Positions 12,286-24,700 of a stretch of DNA of 64,000 bases are shown here, piece by piece. The notes beneath the pieces are model-generated. The model searched no databases. It worked only from the letters and a program-made list of their open reading frames with translations, and was not told the DNA's origin. Origin of the DNA: Phallusia mammillata (Eukaryota > Chordata > Ascidiacea > Phlebobranchia > Ascidiidae); NCBI GenBank assembly GCA_003260075.1, contig QLIY01000507.1:1-64000 (forward strand). The letters are read 5' to 3'. A program made the translations under genes and the position numbers. Within the stretch, counting starts at the first letter, position 1. The number at the start of each line of letters is the position of its first letter.

Positions 12286-15200
12286 TCAGCAACTTTCTTT
12301 TATAAATTCGACCAGAAGACGCTGTGGTTCCAATTCCCATTGCACTAGTTGCTTGGCGTCAGTCGTAACGTCATCATGCTCAAGTCTGTTGACTAAAGCC
12401 ACACAAACGATTCCACCTGTAACACGTGAGGGGGTCATAAGTGGTCGTTGACATTGTCAAATATCTCCAATGTATGTTTGTCCTTTAATATTACTCACTT
12501 CATATGTTTGAATTTGAGAAAGACACAAGTTGATGTCGAAAGTTATGTTTCACACTAATATACTGGATTGTTTGTTTCTGGTTAGGAATATTAAAACCGT
12601 GAATTGCGTACATAACTCCCTCGCTTTGTATGTTTCACTTACACTTGACGTTGGCTCGATGACAGAGGGCTGAAAAACAGGGACTTTCCATTTCCAAGTT
12701 CTTAACTCCATACACGTCGTGAGCTCGTTTTAAAAACTCATCTTTTTCTTGAGCAGTATAGCTACACAGAGCTCCATCCAAGCGAGCTTGTTCTATTAAT
12801 TAATTTACAAATAAAACCTCAATTACTTGTCTCACAGGAAAATCATTCGCTACATTAACTGAATTACGACCAAAAACTAGAATGTTTGACAGTTATCATT
12901 AAATGCGGTACGTGATGAAAGCTGAGATGAATACGTAAAATATGAGCTGTTCACTCGCATTATCAAAAAGATCACAGTACGCCAGGCCCATTAAAGGCGT
13001 CATACCGAGCCTGCGTAGCTCAGTTGGTAGAGCGCGAGTCCCGGAAAGACTCCTGTCGTGGGTTCGAATCCCACCGCAGGCTAGATTTTTCTAGCCTACG
13101 CCTTGCCATATGGTGGTGAATGCTTGGTAACCGGCTGATTCGGTATGACGCCTTTAATGGGCCTGGCGTACTGTGATTTACATATGAGTGTGCCGTGATC
13201 GCTGGTCTGCATCGACGCTCCAGGGCTGATCCCAGTTATGAATTTATGTTCATCTTAAATTATCAAAAAGACAAATAAACATGCTTGAAAAAAATGCTAC
13301 ACCACAATAAACCAGGAGACTTGCTAGATTTCCGATAAATGTATTTTTTAAGTCGCACCTTCGAAAAAGTCGTTTGATCCGATGGTATTTCCCTTCATAG
13401 CTTTAACGTTGGCCTTTTGTGCGCAATTGAGCAATCGATCTGCAATTTTTGGGTCTGTATTAGCGTCGTACCGGATCAGTTTGCCACAAGCAATCTGCGA
13501 AAATCCAAATGTCAGCATCACCGCACCCTTTATCTTACAAACAGCTGTTAAAAATTGCTGTTTTGCAGAGGGCGAAGGGTTAACCAGGAAAAAAAGGGTA
13601 TGTAAAATCGGGAAAAGAGGAAAAAAGAGAAGTAATAAAAAGAAACAGGCAGAGAAAGATGTTAATCACGATGGTTGTGATAGAGCCAACTAAACTTTGA
13701 ACAAACTCTACGTACTTGATTATAGCAATTTTCCAGCAAGCCGTTGTAGGATTTTACTGTTATAACAACCGTCCCAGGGTCCAGGCCTACAAAAATCGTA
13801 ATAATAATAAAAAGATAATTTAACTTTTGTTAAAATGCATTTATAGCAGTGGAATAACGCTACCTACCTAAACCACCAGAAGTTCCAAGCCTTAAAAATA
13901 TGACGTCACTGCATCCGGCGTAATGGGTTAGTTTGAGGATCTGCGCGAAGGTATTTCTTAGTGTTAGTTGTCTACAATCATCAGCCCCCCCCCTCCCAAA
14001 TTATAACCCAGTTTATAAAAAGAATGCTTGTGAAAACGAAAAACCTTATGATTTCACCTTTTTTATTTTAACAGTCGAAAGCGCGCAAGAAACATTTACG
14101 CAAAACAAAAGGTGGTTAATTGCCCAGCATACCTCATGTAAAACCACGGATAGTGAAGCCATTCCTATTCCGTGACTGGCAGAAATAACCGGACCCACTT
14201 TGAACAAAGAATATCGCCCACCAGACGCTGAAATATCTTTTAGACGGAATCCTGTTTATTAAAACATTGAAATATAAGTTAGTAATCGTCATGCTGGAAC
14301 TGTCTGCAGGCTTTGGACCTCAAAGGGTTTTTCAAAATCGTTTTCGGTTCGAACATATACTTCTGTCACAACCAGCACTAAAAATACCACAGATACAGCA
14401 TTAAAAACACATAAAGCCTATTGCAATATTGGAGACTGTATGGCAGTTTAAATACTATATAACAAGCGATTTGGCATAATGAGATTAATTTTTATTCAAC
14501 CTTTTTAAACCTGCCAGGCGGCATTCTTACCGTTCGACTGTAATTCTGTTTCCAATTCTGAGTTTTCTGGTTTTCCGAGTTGGTCATACAAAAGCTCAGC
14601 AAAGTTGCGCATTCGTTTTCCTTTTCCTCCCATGCACACGAACTGTAAAAAATGCCATTTTCAGTGTTTTTTTATGTAACACTTTTTATTTCATTCTTAA
14701 AGTACCCAAAAAGTAGTAGTAAAGTTAATTATATGGCGTACTTTTGGCTGTAAGTATGGAATGGTGCGGTGTCATGCATAGTTAGTTGCCAAGTCATTCC
14801 CACAAATTTAAATATTTACTCGTGTAGATGCATTTCTCCATATTATTTTATTCCATAACAATTTGCGCCCACCGCTAACCAATCTCAAAATTAAAATGAC
14901 TAGAAATCAATCACCTGCACAAATGACTGTACACTTAAAGGTAGCGCCAAAATAAAGAAATAAGTATCAAAAAACATTTTTTCGTTACACTCCTATATAC
15001 CCCGTTTTAGCAAAATTGAGCTTTATTGTTACTAGAAGATGCATGTTTTAAAGTTGTTACCATATTGGTTTATAAACCACTTGTAAAACAAGGGCTCTGC
15101 CTAAGTTAAAAAAGACTGGTTTGTACAGTCCTGAATGATATCCAAACAACCCAATACCTACTTAATTTGACTAAAATAATGCCGAAAGTTAAACACATCA

Positions 15201-15353
15201 TCAATTGCTACGCTTCTAAAACGTTAATTAAATCACCTTGACATCGCCAAATCTTTGTGCAAGGTTGTCAGATGTAGTAAGAGCAATGTGGTAAAGATGA
15301 TCCTCATCTGTAAGGTACGGGTTTGAGAGACGAAACTTCGACGCTTCAGACAT
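12286..15353 (-). CDS. upp: Uridine phosphorylase, copy 3 of 3
   Basis: Predicted to split uridine phosphorolytically in pyrimidine salvage. Exons on the minus strand: 15237-15353, 14531-14642, 14133-14251, 13868-13940, 13716-13786, 13359-13494, 12643-12792, 12286-12416. They join to 302 residues. The start is the peptide MSEASKFRLSNPYL. Visible: LYHIAL, FVCMGGKGKRM, GGRYSLFKVGP, a canonical SASHGIG, FLRLGTSGG, EQARLDG and LEMES. All substrate-site residues I can align by eye are kept, so this copy looks catalytically ordinary. A tRNA-like repeat is inserted in the intron between exons 6 and 7, and a C9 run lies in the intron between exons 3 and 4 (13985-13993). Head-to-tail order and shared phases show descent from one ancestor with copies 1 and 2. 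Confidence 0.93.
12972..13258 (+). mobile_element. tRNA-bearing palindromic SINE-like insertion
   Basis: A 13-base direct repeat (ATTATCAAAAAGA) lies at 12959-12971 and 13259-13271, exactly 300 bases apart, as expected for a target-site duplication. Inside, a perfect 38-base inverted repeat (12971-13008 with 13140-13177) brackets a tRNA-like sequence, followed by about 80 bases of tail. A tRNA-derived head with a long target duplication fits a SINE; the perfect arms are unusual for one. Composite tRNA-derived short elements are known in Ciona, but I cannot confirm identity. Confidence 0.65.
13009..13082 (+). tRNA. tRNA-like sequence, probably repeat-derived
   Basis: It folds as a cloverleaf: acceptor stem GCCTGCG with CGCAGGC, D arm GCTC/GAGC, five-pair anticodon stem GAGTC/GACTC, T arm GTGGG/CCCAC with loop TTCGAAT. 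The loop CCGGAAA puts GGA at the anticodon position, but C replaces the normal U33, there are two bases instead of one between D and anticodon stems, and there is no long variable arm as serine tRNAs need. It lies inside a mobile element and is more likely a tRNA-derived promoter module than a working tRNA. Confidence 0.55.
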
Positions 15354-18300
15354 GATTTGAATTCAATTTATTGATCACAAATCCTTTATTGTCCACAGTT
15401 CCTATAAAACCAAAAATAACTGATTGGTCTCAAACACAGCTCTCCTGGTAATGTGCAACGAGCTTCATTCAACTGGAAGCTTTTTCTAAGTCTGAGACAA
15501 GTATCAATTTTTTCAACAACTGGTTTAATCACTGCTGCAAGCTGTTCAAACTTCGAGTGCCTGCTTGTTTAGGAGAGTGTAAAAAACAACACCACTGCCA
15601 GCCATACATTCCTGTTGTTGGTGAGCAGAAGTCTGTCGTTACATTTTTGCTTGGATTGTCCGTTCGCGTAGTTTATTACTGAGCAAATTTGCAAAAGGCA
15701 CATTCCTGCAATATTTGGTACAACTATAAATAGATTCTCAATATCCTGCAGTAACCCAAACTACAGGCCCCTTATAAATACATTGAAATTGAATTTTAAA
15801 GGATTGCGCTACGCGTGTTGTATCTCCATGATACAATCGTTAACTATATAAGGCTTGTCCGCAACAGTTAAAGTAGACTTGAACTACTCAATGTTGAAAT
15901 GTATATTCTAAGATTTGATTTATGATCAGAGAGGAAATACTGACTGTTTGAATTTCTTTTGTATGTTGACTAGTGCAAACACCGGCTAGTGCACAATAAA
16001 GTTTCGACAAAACGTTTCTCGGTATTGCTAGAACCAAATTAAAGTTTCACAATATGCTGTGATCATTGTTTGCTGAACTGTAAACTAAACCGAAGATTTT
16101 TTTGTTTTGTAACGTTCACTCATAAAATCGAACCATCAGCGTGATTAATGAGCGATGGTTGTAGCGAAGTTCCAAAGTTTCTTTCTGTATTTCTTGCATA
16201 CCTCACCTATATCTGTTGTTATTTTCTCGTGAAATTGTTTTCAAACATAGTTGGACTGCCGTGAAAAACGACGACCTTGTTTTTGTTCACCAAGTGTTAC
16301 AGTTGTTGAAAAAACGTTGTTGCAGATAGATTTAATTTACATGGTAAAATATTCTGCGGTTTAATCGGCTAACTCCTAATATGTAGGGGTTCTCCTCCTT
16401 GCCAGCATGTATTTTAAGAAGCATACGCAAACAAACACTAAAACTAAAAAAAAACTTCTGTTGTGGGTTTCTCGAATACAGACACTGTATAAAGAGCAAA
16501 GCTCAAATTGCCGACAACAATATTCCATAGGTCGACTTTTAAGAAACACGCCTGCTTTGTTTGTTTGTTCCAGGTTAATAGCGTTTTTTGGCCTGTACCT
16601 ATTCGGCCGTGATTTTAGCTCACTACAAGTTGCTTAACGTAGGCTATCTTGTATTTATCGGAACGGATGAAGCGGAATAGGCGAAACACATGTTCACTTG
16701 ACCTATAACTGATGACTGATCTTGTTTGCAGAGCGAGGATATTCGTTTTTTTACTTTTTAGTACACAATGCCCAGTTTAAGAATCCTGTGTTTTTACGAA
16801 GGATTTGAAAAAGCTTTTATTGCTTCATGCGGTTAATTAGGCGATTTGCATAGTAAAAGCTCCTGCCACGTTTTGTCGTGTTTACAATACACACATATGG
16901 CCGGTTGGCGGCAAATCGCGAGTGAAAAATACTCCTGACATTAAAATAAATTAAGCATCATAGCTAAACAACCTAATTTCCATTCTTTAATCAGCTAGCT
17001 CTTTCTACATACAACAAAAATATTCAAATCAGCCGAAAACAAACAACCGTGTAAGAAAACCAGTTTGAAATAATTGGCGCTGCTACACGTTTTGCGTTTT
17101 TCTGCTTTCATCTGTGGTGTTACAATTTGGCACCAGCAAGCACTTCCGGATTCGGTAAAGGCACGTCGAAACCCTGCTGCTGCTACGTCACTCTGCTGTG
17201 TTTCAATGCAAACCCTATTGTTATGGAACAGGAAAAATCCCTAAACTGCACCGTGTTATATGAAGGAATATATAAGGACATTCTGCGATGGACTTCTTAG
17301 AACTTGCCTGCCTTAGCCACAACCTTTAACGTCACATTGCCGCTATGGCGTCCCTGGCTCTCCTGATTTGTAACAAACGGAAGTAACCTTTATTCAAAAA
17401 ATAGTATAACAAAATCCCATTACAAAGGAACAACTTATCCCAATTTAGTATATGCCGGCTAATAGTAATGTTTAGGGTAATGAAAAGCTACTTTTTGGGG
17501 ATCCAAAGAAACTAACAGCATATATTAGACCAATTCGGAGTCTATTGGTACAGTATATAGTTCGGAAAGGGTAAAAACGATAGATAAGAAAGGTGCGCAG
17601 AAGCGAGTCTATCTTTTTACGCGACGCTTGTTTTGCACCTTTTATTCTTTTTATGTAACTGATGTGGCCTTCATGTTCTTGATGATAGCACGAGCATTTG
17701 CCGAAACGTTTGAAAATTAAAGCATGTCGTTTTTACGTCTGTTTGGGCCGTTATTTTCATCATTAAACTTACAAACAGATCCGTATGTATAGTGTTCCAT
17801 CTAGATTAATTTTAAAGATATCCGAATATGATTTTTGGTTTTTTAAAGACATAATTGTCACATCTATATTTAGATTATTCATAAATGACATTTGGACACT
17901 TTTTATTATCTGCGAAGAAAAACTTGTTTTTTGTTAAAAAGCAGGACATGTTCTAAAAAAAGAATGTATGGTGGGCCTAATCTATGCTTAGAGCCTTAGT
18001 TCTTAAACTTAGCAAATAGTTGTCACCACTTGATCCAAGGAAAGGGTTTGTTTCTTCACATAAAATGTACACTACTGCGTTACTTGCTATATATGTCCTG
18101 AGTGCCACCAAACCAAAACGAATTCTTTTCAAATGAAATGTCGGTTCAAAACTGCAAAGCCATTTGAGAATTACAATTTCCTTCCGCTCGATTCGGTTCC
18201 TTGGCTTCAGCTGTAGCTATTTACGGCATGGAAGCACTCGGAAAGCTAGCAGTTCTGCACTTCACTACAATTGATTTTGTGATTGAAGCTGTTGTGTTAA

Positions 18301-18390
18301 ATCGTGAAAAGTCAAATAAAATCAATACACGTAAAATATAACGCCATCAGTTGTATGGCAGACAACTAAACCATTTACAGTCGCAATTTA
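15354..18390. other. Intergenic spacer; nothing recognised
   Basis: AT-rich sequence upstream of uridine phosphorylase copy 3. Its promoter should lie at the left end. ORFs such as 16407-16637 have no visible domain. Confidence 0.5.
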
Positions 18391-19271
18391 GGCTGCGTTC
18401 ACACTCGGGCACCGCGGTAGGTTTTCGCTACTAGGAATGAAACTTTTTGGTAGTATGAACGAAACGTCACCTCACGAAACCTGGTACGAAAAGAGGTGGT
18501 TTCGCACCTAAACGTGGTCGTGAAACCCGTGTCTGAACGACGCAAGGTTCGAAAACCGTGACTGAACGAAGCAAGGTTCGAAAACCGTGACTGAACGAAG
18601 CAAGGCGTGAGACAGAATGCTGCGGTTTGTACGTTGCTTTGTAATAAGTGCTGTCTATTTCGTTACTGAAGTGTACGTTTGCATGCCTAAAATGAGTGAA
18701 CGAGGAATACTATGGTCTGAAGAAGAAGTCACAAAATTAATTGTTTGGAGTGCGGAGGAGGTTCAGCTCATGATTTCAACGGCAAAGGGCCATAAGGAGG
18801 TGTTCCAAAAAATTGCATTGGGTCTACATGTGTGTAACTCAATGAGTTAAAAAGGAAGTCTTGATTGAGCTGCACACGTCTTCGTTTTTGTTTAATAAGA
18901 ATCCAAAATAAATTTACACCTGTAAAACCCTCCACTTAAATCCATGTTTATTCCTTTTTATGAAAATGAAATGCATTTAAATAAAGTCTACGAACTTTTT
19001 CAAGCATGAACTGCACAGTTCATTTAAACTCTAATCTGCCATTGCCGAAAATCAAATAAAATAGTAGTAAGTTTTTTCAACCATTTTAGGTTTGAAACCA
19101 CACTTTTGTCTCATCGCGAAACCTCTCTTCAGACGTCAAAACCTGTCGTCCACACCAGCAAAAAACGCGATGCCTAGTCGCGAAAACCGTCTAGTGTGAA
19201 CGACGTTTTTTGCTCAGTGTGAACGCGCGGGACATGAACACCAGGTACGAAACCTCTGTGTGAACGCAGCC
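18391..19271. mobile_element. PIF/Harbinger-like non-autonomous element
   Basis: Both ends carry the 14-base inverted repeat GGCTGCGTTCACAC, and related GTGTGAACG motifs recur subterminally. A three-unit tandem repeat with a period of about 33 bases lies at about 18531-18605. The flanks read TTA and TTT, so a three-base target duplication is possible but not clean. The inside carries a Myb/SANT-like ORF and no transposase. Confidence 0.6.
18617..18850 (+). CDS. Myb/SANT-like domain fragment within the transposon
   Basis: A 77-codon ORF. Its C-terminal half has the pattern WSEEEVTKLIVWSAEEVQL followed by a basic helix ending in VFQKIA, with tryptophan and acidic spacing typical of the Myb/SANT-like proteins carried by PIF/Harbinger transposons, which bind transposon ends. 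It stops soon after the second helix, so it is truncated relative to the usual trihelix domain. Likely a decayed transposon gene, not a host gene. The N-terminal 25 residues may not be translated. Confidence 0.45.
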   Translation: MLRFVRCFVISAVYFVTEVYVCMPKMSERGILWSEEEVTKLIVWSAEEVQLMISTAKGHKEVFQKIALGLHVCNSMS

Positions 19272-21730
19272 TTTTCGTCTTCTGGCCAATAAATTGTTTT
19301 TTACGGCTTTGTTTGGAAATGATCCGTTTGGTATTATTAGCCAACTAACACTTCCAAGCATATGTAACCTTCAAGCACATGCAATATTAAAAAACACACA
19401 CAAAGACACGGGTGTGTATTTAATATTATGTAATTTTATTGGGGTCAGCAACACGAATATGCACGTCACAGTGACATTATCCGGCGTTAAGTGTCCCGAA
19501 ACGCCCCCGGTAAATTCGGAACAATCAGCAAGCACAGGGTTGAATTTGACTTTCAGTACGATGGAGGTGACGGCGTAACGTCATTGGCCGAATCGGGTCA
19601 CGTGACATTTTCGGGTCGTAGAAAAAGCATGTTTGAGTTAAAGCACAAATAATACGGAGAACAACACGGGAGGCGCATTGACGCTGCATTACTTGATATC
19701 AAGTAGGTAACTAATTTGAGTAATAAGCTTAGACATTAAGGATATTTTCAAAACCAAGCCAAACGATCCTGTTTAAATTGCGTAAAAACCAGCAAACCAA
19801 AGGTACCGTATGAGATTTAACTTTCGTTTTGATGCAATTTTACGAGATATCAGACAGGATTGCCTTTAAGTGCCTTCCAACAAGCTCCTTAATTCGCACC
19901 ACTTAGATTTTTTTTACAAAGCAACAAAACAAATCAAGCTATGAATGTGACTGACGAACACAACAGCCCGATTGAGTAATTGGATCGATCTAGCGCCATC
20001 TTTCAGAAAAAAATCGACAGTAAAAAGGCCGCCAGTGGGCGATATTACCCAAGTTATTTAGATTATTCTCGAAACGACCAAACATTAAAGTAACTTATCT
20101 ACAAACCACATGTCATGGAAAAGGAGCTTGGACAAAAGAGCTGATGGAAAATCAATATGTTTCAAGAAAACGCCCATGAAACCTGTGGTAAAGCATTGGA
20201 GCGAAAGCATAAGCGTGGGAGCATCTAATTGCTGCCACGAATGGTATAAAGCGGCGTATATAACACTTGGAAATATTTAGCGTAATGGAAAGTCACTACT
20301 GTTGACCAGGGTAGCGAAACCGCAATTCAGGGCAACGGGTGCACAGGAAAACATATGTATGCAGTGGTGGGATTCAGCCGGTTCACACCGGTTCTACAGA
20401 ACCGTCTCAAGAAATTTCATGGGATCAGCGAACCGGTTAGCATTACTATTTACTGTCAATGGATTTTTGCAACAGAACCGGCTGACAAAAAATTGAATCC
20501 CACCACTGTATGTATGCAGTCAAGACACGACCACCATGGAAAAGTCCATACCATTCGAGTTATAACGGAACGGAATAAACGCCTTTCAATGCTGCAAAAT
20601 TGTCATGTCATACTGGATTACAATATTAGTTATAGCGACACAACAAAAAGTTGACGATATAATTGTGAACATTATTATATAAATTTTTTAAAGTAATCTT
20701 TTGCGCGCAATTAATAACACTGTATGTAGTTCACTTTGGCGTAAAAACAGTATTTCCGAAAACATTTCCAATATTCCATTGTGTTAAATTTAGATAAGCA
20801 TCAACCAAAACCACGAAAAAACATTTTGAGAAACACTGTCAGTACGCAACTTAATGAGTGCGTTTACCTCAACAGAGTACGCCAATTTCACAAACACGAA
20901 TAATTCGAGCAATTTCTCTAGGTAAAATATAAATGTGACGGGGTGGAGCGTTAAAGGCAGACAATATATATCGCTTGTCCTACCCATGTTACCCGTTGTC
21001 GTAGCAGCGCTTTGCGCATGGAAATCGTGCCCGTTCGCAAACCGCTTTCAACCATTTACCACAAAAATAGCATCCTTAAAACAAAACAAAAAATCGGTCA
21101 CAGAAACTGTCCCATTGACATTTTGAACGTATTTTCACGTTGTGTTCAATTCAGATTTATGTGAAGCTGGCGTCATTTAGCGGCAAACAGGAACGGGCCA
21201 TCATTATGACCAGGCGTGGGCCGTGGGCGGTACGACGGGTTAAGGCAGATTAGCTCCGATTTCGTTACAAAATCATTCATAGCTTCTGCCCAAGGGTAGG
21301 GCAATCGCAAAAGTTACACCAGTAAATCGCATTAGACTTGACACTAAAATAAACTTTGTCGAACTGATTTGTACAATAGGTTCAAGTAATTACGAAAAAA
21401 GAAAAAAAAAACGTAGCGTTTTAATCCGAATTGTCTAATTGATTCATAGCGAATAGTTTCATGGTGTTTTCTGTTTTGCTACACAGAGCAAAGGTGGCCA
21501 ACGGACATGGACCCCAAAGAAAGCCAATAACGAGTGGAGTGAGGATGCGTAATTAGTAGAAGGGGGACGACAAAAAAACATTTGATCCAGCAAATAGCTG
21601 GTGGTGTCATTGTCAATGAACTAAACTACAATGTAACGAATGCCTGTGGGCAAATTAGAAGATTTTTTGTGTAATCGCGTGTAGAAAAAGTCTCAAAAAA
21701 GTACGTAAACACTGCAAAAAGGTCGAAAAG
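19272..21730. other. Spacer downstream of the galactosyltransferase gene
   Basis: Holds one hAT-type MITE (20362-20508) and otherwise no recognisable gene. ORFs at 19294-19578 and 20302-20654 have no domain; the latter overlaps the MITE. Confidence 0.5.
20362..20508. mobile_element. hAT-type MITE, copy A
   Basis: A 147-base element with inverted ends (CAGTGGTGGGATTCAGCCGG at the left, matching reverse complement at the right). It is flanked by the 8-base duplication TATGTATG at 20354-20361 and 20509-20516. An 8-base target duplication with CA-start ends is diagnostic of hAT elements. No coding capacity. Confidence 0.85.
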
Positions 21731-24700
21731 TCAAGGGATGCGTCGCGGACACATTATAACATGCATGAGCCTCGATTTGACGCAAGTACAGCACGTCAGG
21801 GTCATCATCAGGAGCAACAAGGACAGGCTCACCACTATATCAACCCGTGTGCCAAACGTACTGACGTTGCTACGTAACGGGGGCTTTCCTACATCAGCTG
21901 TGATGTTAGTGTAGAGTGGCATGCTGCGTTCTGACACTATGTTGTATTTGAGGTTGGAGAGGCCATCCTGTCGTTGACGCTCAGCAGCGCCCACTAGCAG
22001 AGTGTAACGATACGGGTTGACGCGGTTGTTTTTGTCCGAAGGGTGGTACACCATTCTATATCTGAAAAAAAAAACACGTTAAACATGGTTTCGCTTTTGG
22101 TGCACAAGTTTGGAGACGTGATTAAAAATTGGCATCACCTTTTCGGTGCTAAGTATGAGTTATGTTCTTGACTTATGGCAAGGGTACAGTGTTAGGAGAT
22201 AGATATATGACAAGCGCATGTACACAGCATTTTTATTAGTTACAAATATTTTAAATTTTACATCAATGTCTTTTCTTTTATAACAATGACTGGCACTTTC
22301 GTTACGCATTGTACTCATCAAACTAATAGATAGGCATTTCTAAGGCATTTTAGAAGTCACGTTTTCAAAAGCACTTTTTCAAATTCTTTGAGGCCTTGCT
22401 TCTGAAGGGTTATTCATAAACACTTGAGACATGTGATAAACCAAACAAACCTAGCCACTACAGGCCATAAGCTTCATTTATTTGTCAAATAATTCTATTG
22501 CCTACTTATGTGCGTTTAATTGATTTTCTTGCAAGGCACCAGCATTGTAGATTGCATAGGCACTAGTGAAATGTTTATTATTTTAAGATGTTATAAGGAT
22601 CTAGTAAATGCGGTGTCACAACTTTTTGATACAAATCGTGTCCAGCGTTATATACCATTGCGGCCGCGTATTTAAACGCAGCAAAGGTATTCGAATGGTG
22701 ATATAACATAAAGACAAAATTTTGTTTACCAAACCCTTCATCCAACAACCGATAACAGAGAAAGATGTTAATACCTCTATACGTTGCGCTTGTTGCTGAA
22801 CAACGATAACGACTAAAGCGGCTACACCCATGCACGTACTCTTGTTTTATTAGTACTTCAAGTGCCCTTGTTTTCCCGCCCATGTACCGCCTGACAACGA
22901 ATGAAGGCACACTGGTATTGAATCTCTATGTGTGTGCATGCAGTGGTGGGATTCAGCCGGTTCGCACCGGTTCTATAAAACCGTTGAAAGTTTATGAGAT
23001 CAGCGAACCGGTTAGCATTACTGGTTACTGTCATGGACTTTTTGTAACAGAACCGTCTGACAAAAAATTGAATCCCACCACTGTGTGCATGCATGAATAT
23101 ACGAACTATCTCGTGTAACCAACTACAGCGGACAGTTATCCTCACATAATGTTGTGACAAGGAAGGACACGGGTTTGTGGTTTCAGTGACCAATGCGTTG
23201 CTGTTAATGGATATGAGTGTCCTGTGCAACAAAACTTAATGCCTTTTCGGTCGATTGGCGCAAACCACGTTGTGTTAATTTTGAAAAACACTCGTCTGTA
23301 TGGAATAAAATGATAACAGAAACCAAAAGCTTGATTTGCCAAGACATTTCTTTTGTTAAATATGTAAAGCGTTATTCAACAACCCTTGTTTGTGCGGATA
23401 TTTCATTTAAAACTGCGTGATTGTAGGTTAGCAAGCTTTCAATATGGTCCGGCATGTTTTTAATTATTTACTTTTCTACGTGTACAACAGAAAAGAGCAT
23501 TAATCCAGTTGTATTGCCTGTATATGCGTTATATGTTTCCAATGAAAAAAACGGGATTGCAATTGCAACACTGCTGTTTAAAAAGAGAAGAAAAAAACAT
23601 GAATCTGATAATGCTGCCAAACAGAATGGTTTCAGCCTCTGGCATAGGTAATTATCTGCTGCACCAGCACGGCAATGACGCAATTTGCCCTTGAATTATT
23701 AATGACAAGCCGCTTGACTTGCAAATATAAGCATTTGGTGGCGCTATTTTGAAAGCGTAAAGCATGGGGTAAAAACCCTGACCAAAACAACTGTCTTTCA
23801 AACACACCGTACAAGAATTCAATAACACAACGCTTATAGTTTGTCTCCAGTTGAAAGGATGATTCACATTGAAAGCGTAGTTTTTGATTAACACCATTAA
23901 ACACGCACATCACCGCATGTAGGACGTTGATTCCAAGAAACTTTCTTTGTGACCAAGTATTAGCTAAATATTAACTTGGCCCCTAATGCTCGAACACTCT
24001 GTGCTAACTCATGACAAACGTATGAGTTTCATTTTCTGTGTGCAAGGTTAAGAAAATCTAATAAAGATGAAAAATAGTTTTTTCGGTTCACGTTGACTTA
24101 ATTGACATAACTGTTTGATTAAAGTGCCCTAATAGTCTGACCAGACACTTATGTGCTTATGGCACCATGCACACACAAAAGGTCGGTAGTTTATCCATTT
24201 AAGCTGGGCACGCGAGTGGCCTGTACACGCGATACTGGCCAAATTTATTGAAAAGTAAACCTCAGGAGCAATGTCCTGCAACTTTTCATTTGTCTGAGCA
24301 AACACACCCATGGTAAACAATATTATTGGCCCAATAACTTAAGTAAATTTATGTTGGATATTAATTTTGCGCAGCATAAGTTGTCTTGGGCGGAAACAGT
24401 CCTCACGAGGTTTGATTATGTAAAGTATTATGTCTGTCGCCCAAAATGGTTAAGATTATGGTTTGCACGCAATTGCACACTTGTGCACTGCAACAGATTT
24501 CCATGAAAATTAGTGGGCAGATTTGCTCCCATGTATTGCCGACCAAGCCCATAGTTAATCTTATTACTGTGGTTGTTATTTGCAGCTGTGTGGGTAACGC
24601 GAAACGAAACGGTAGGTTTTCCACAAATCAATACCTCCCAGTACTGTGTAGAACACCACAATAGTCTTCGTTACAAAGCGATCCAAGAGAGCATAATAAC

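Noticed and set aside
13009-13082. Functional serine tRNA (anticodon GGA)
   Set aside because: No long variable arm, C at position 33, an extra base before the anticodon stem, and location inside a repeat.
22578-22910. 110-codon minus-strand ORF as an alternative last exon of the glycosyltransferase
   Set aside because: It lacks the conserved RYRMVYH continuation and a matching-phase acceptor; the exon at 21731-22061 fits exactly.
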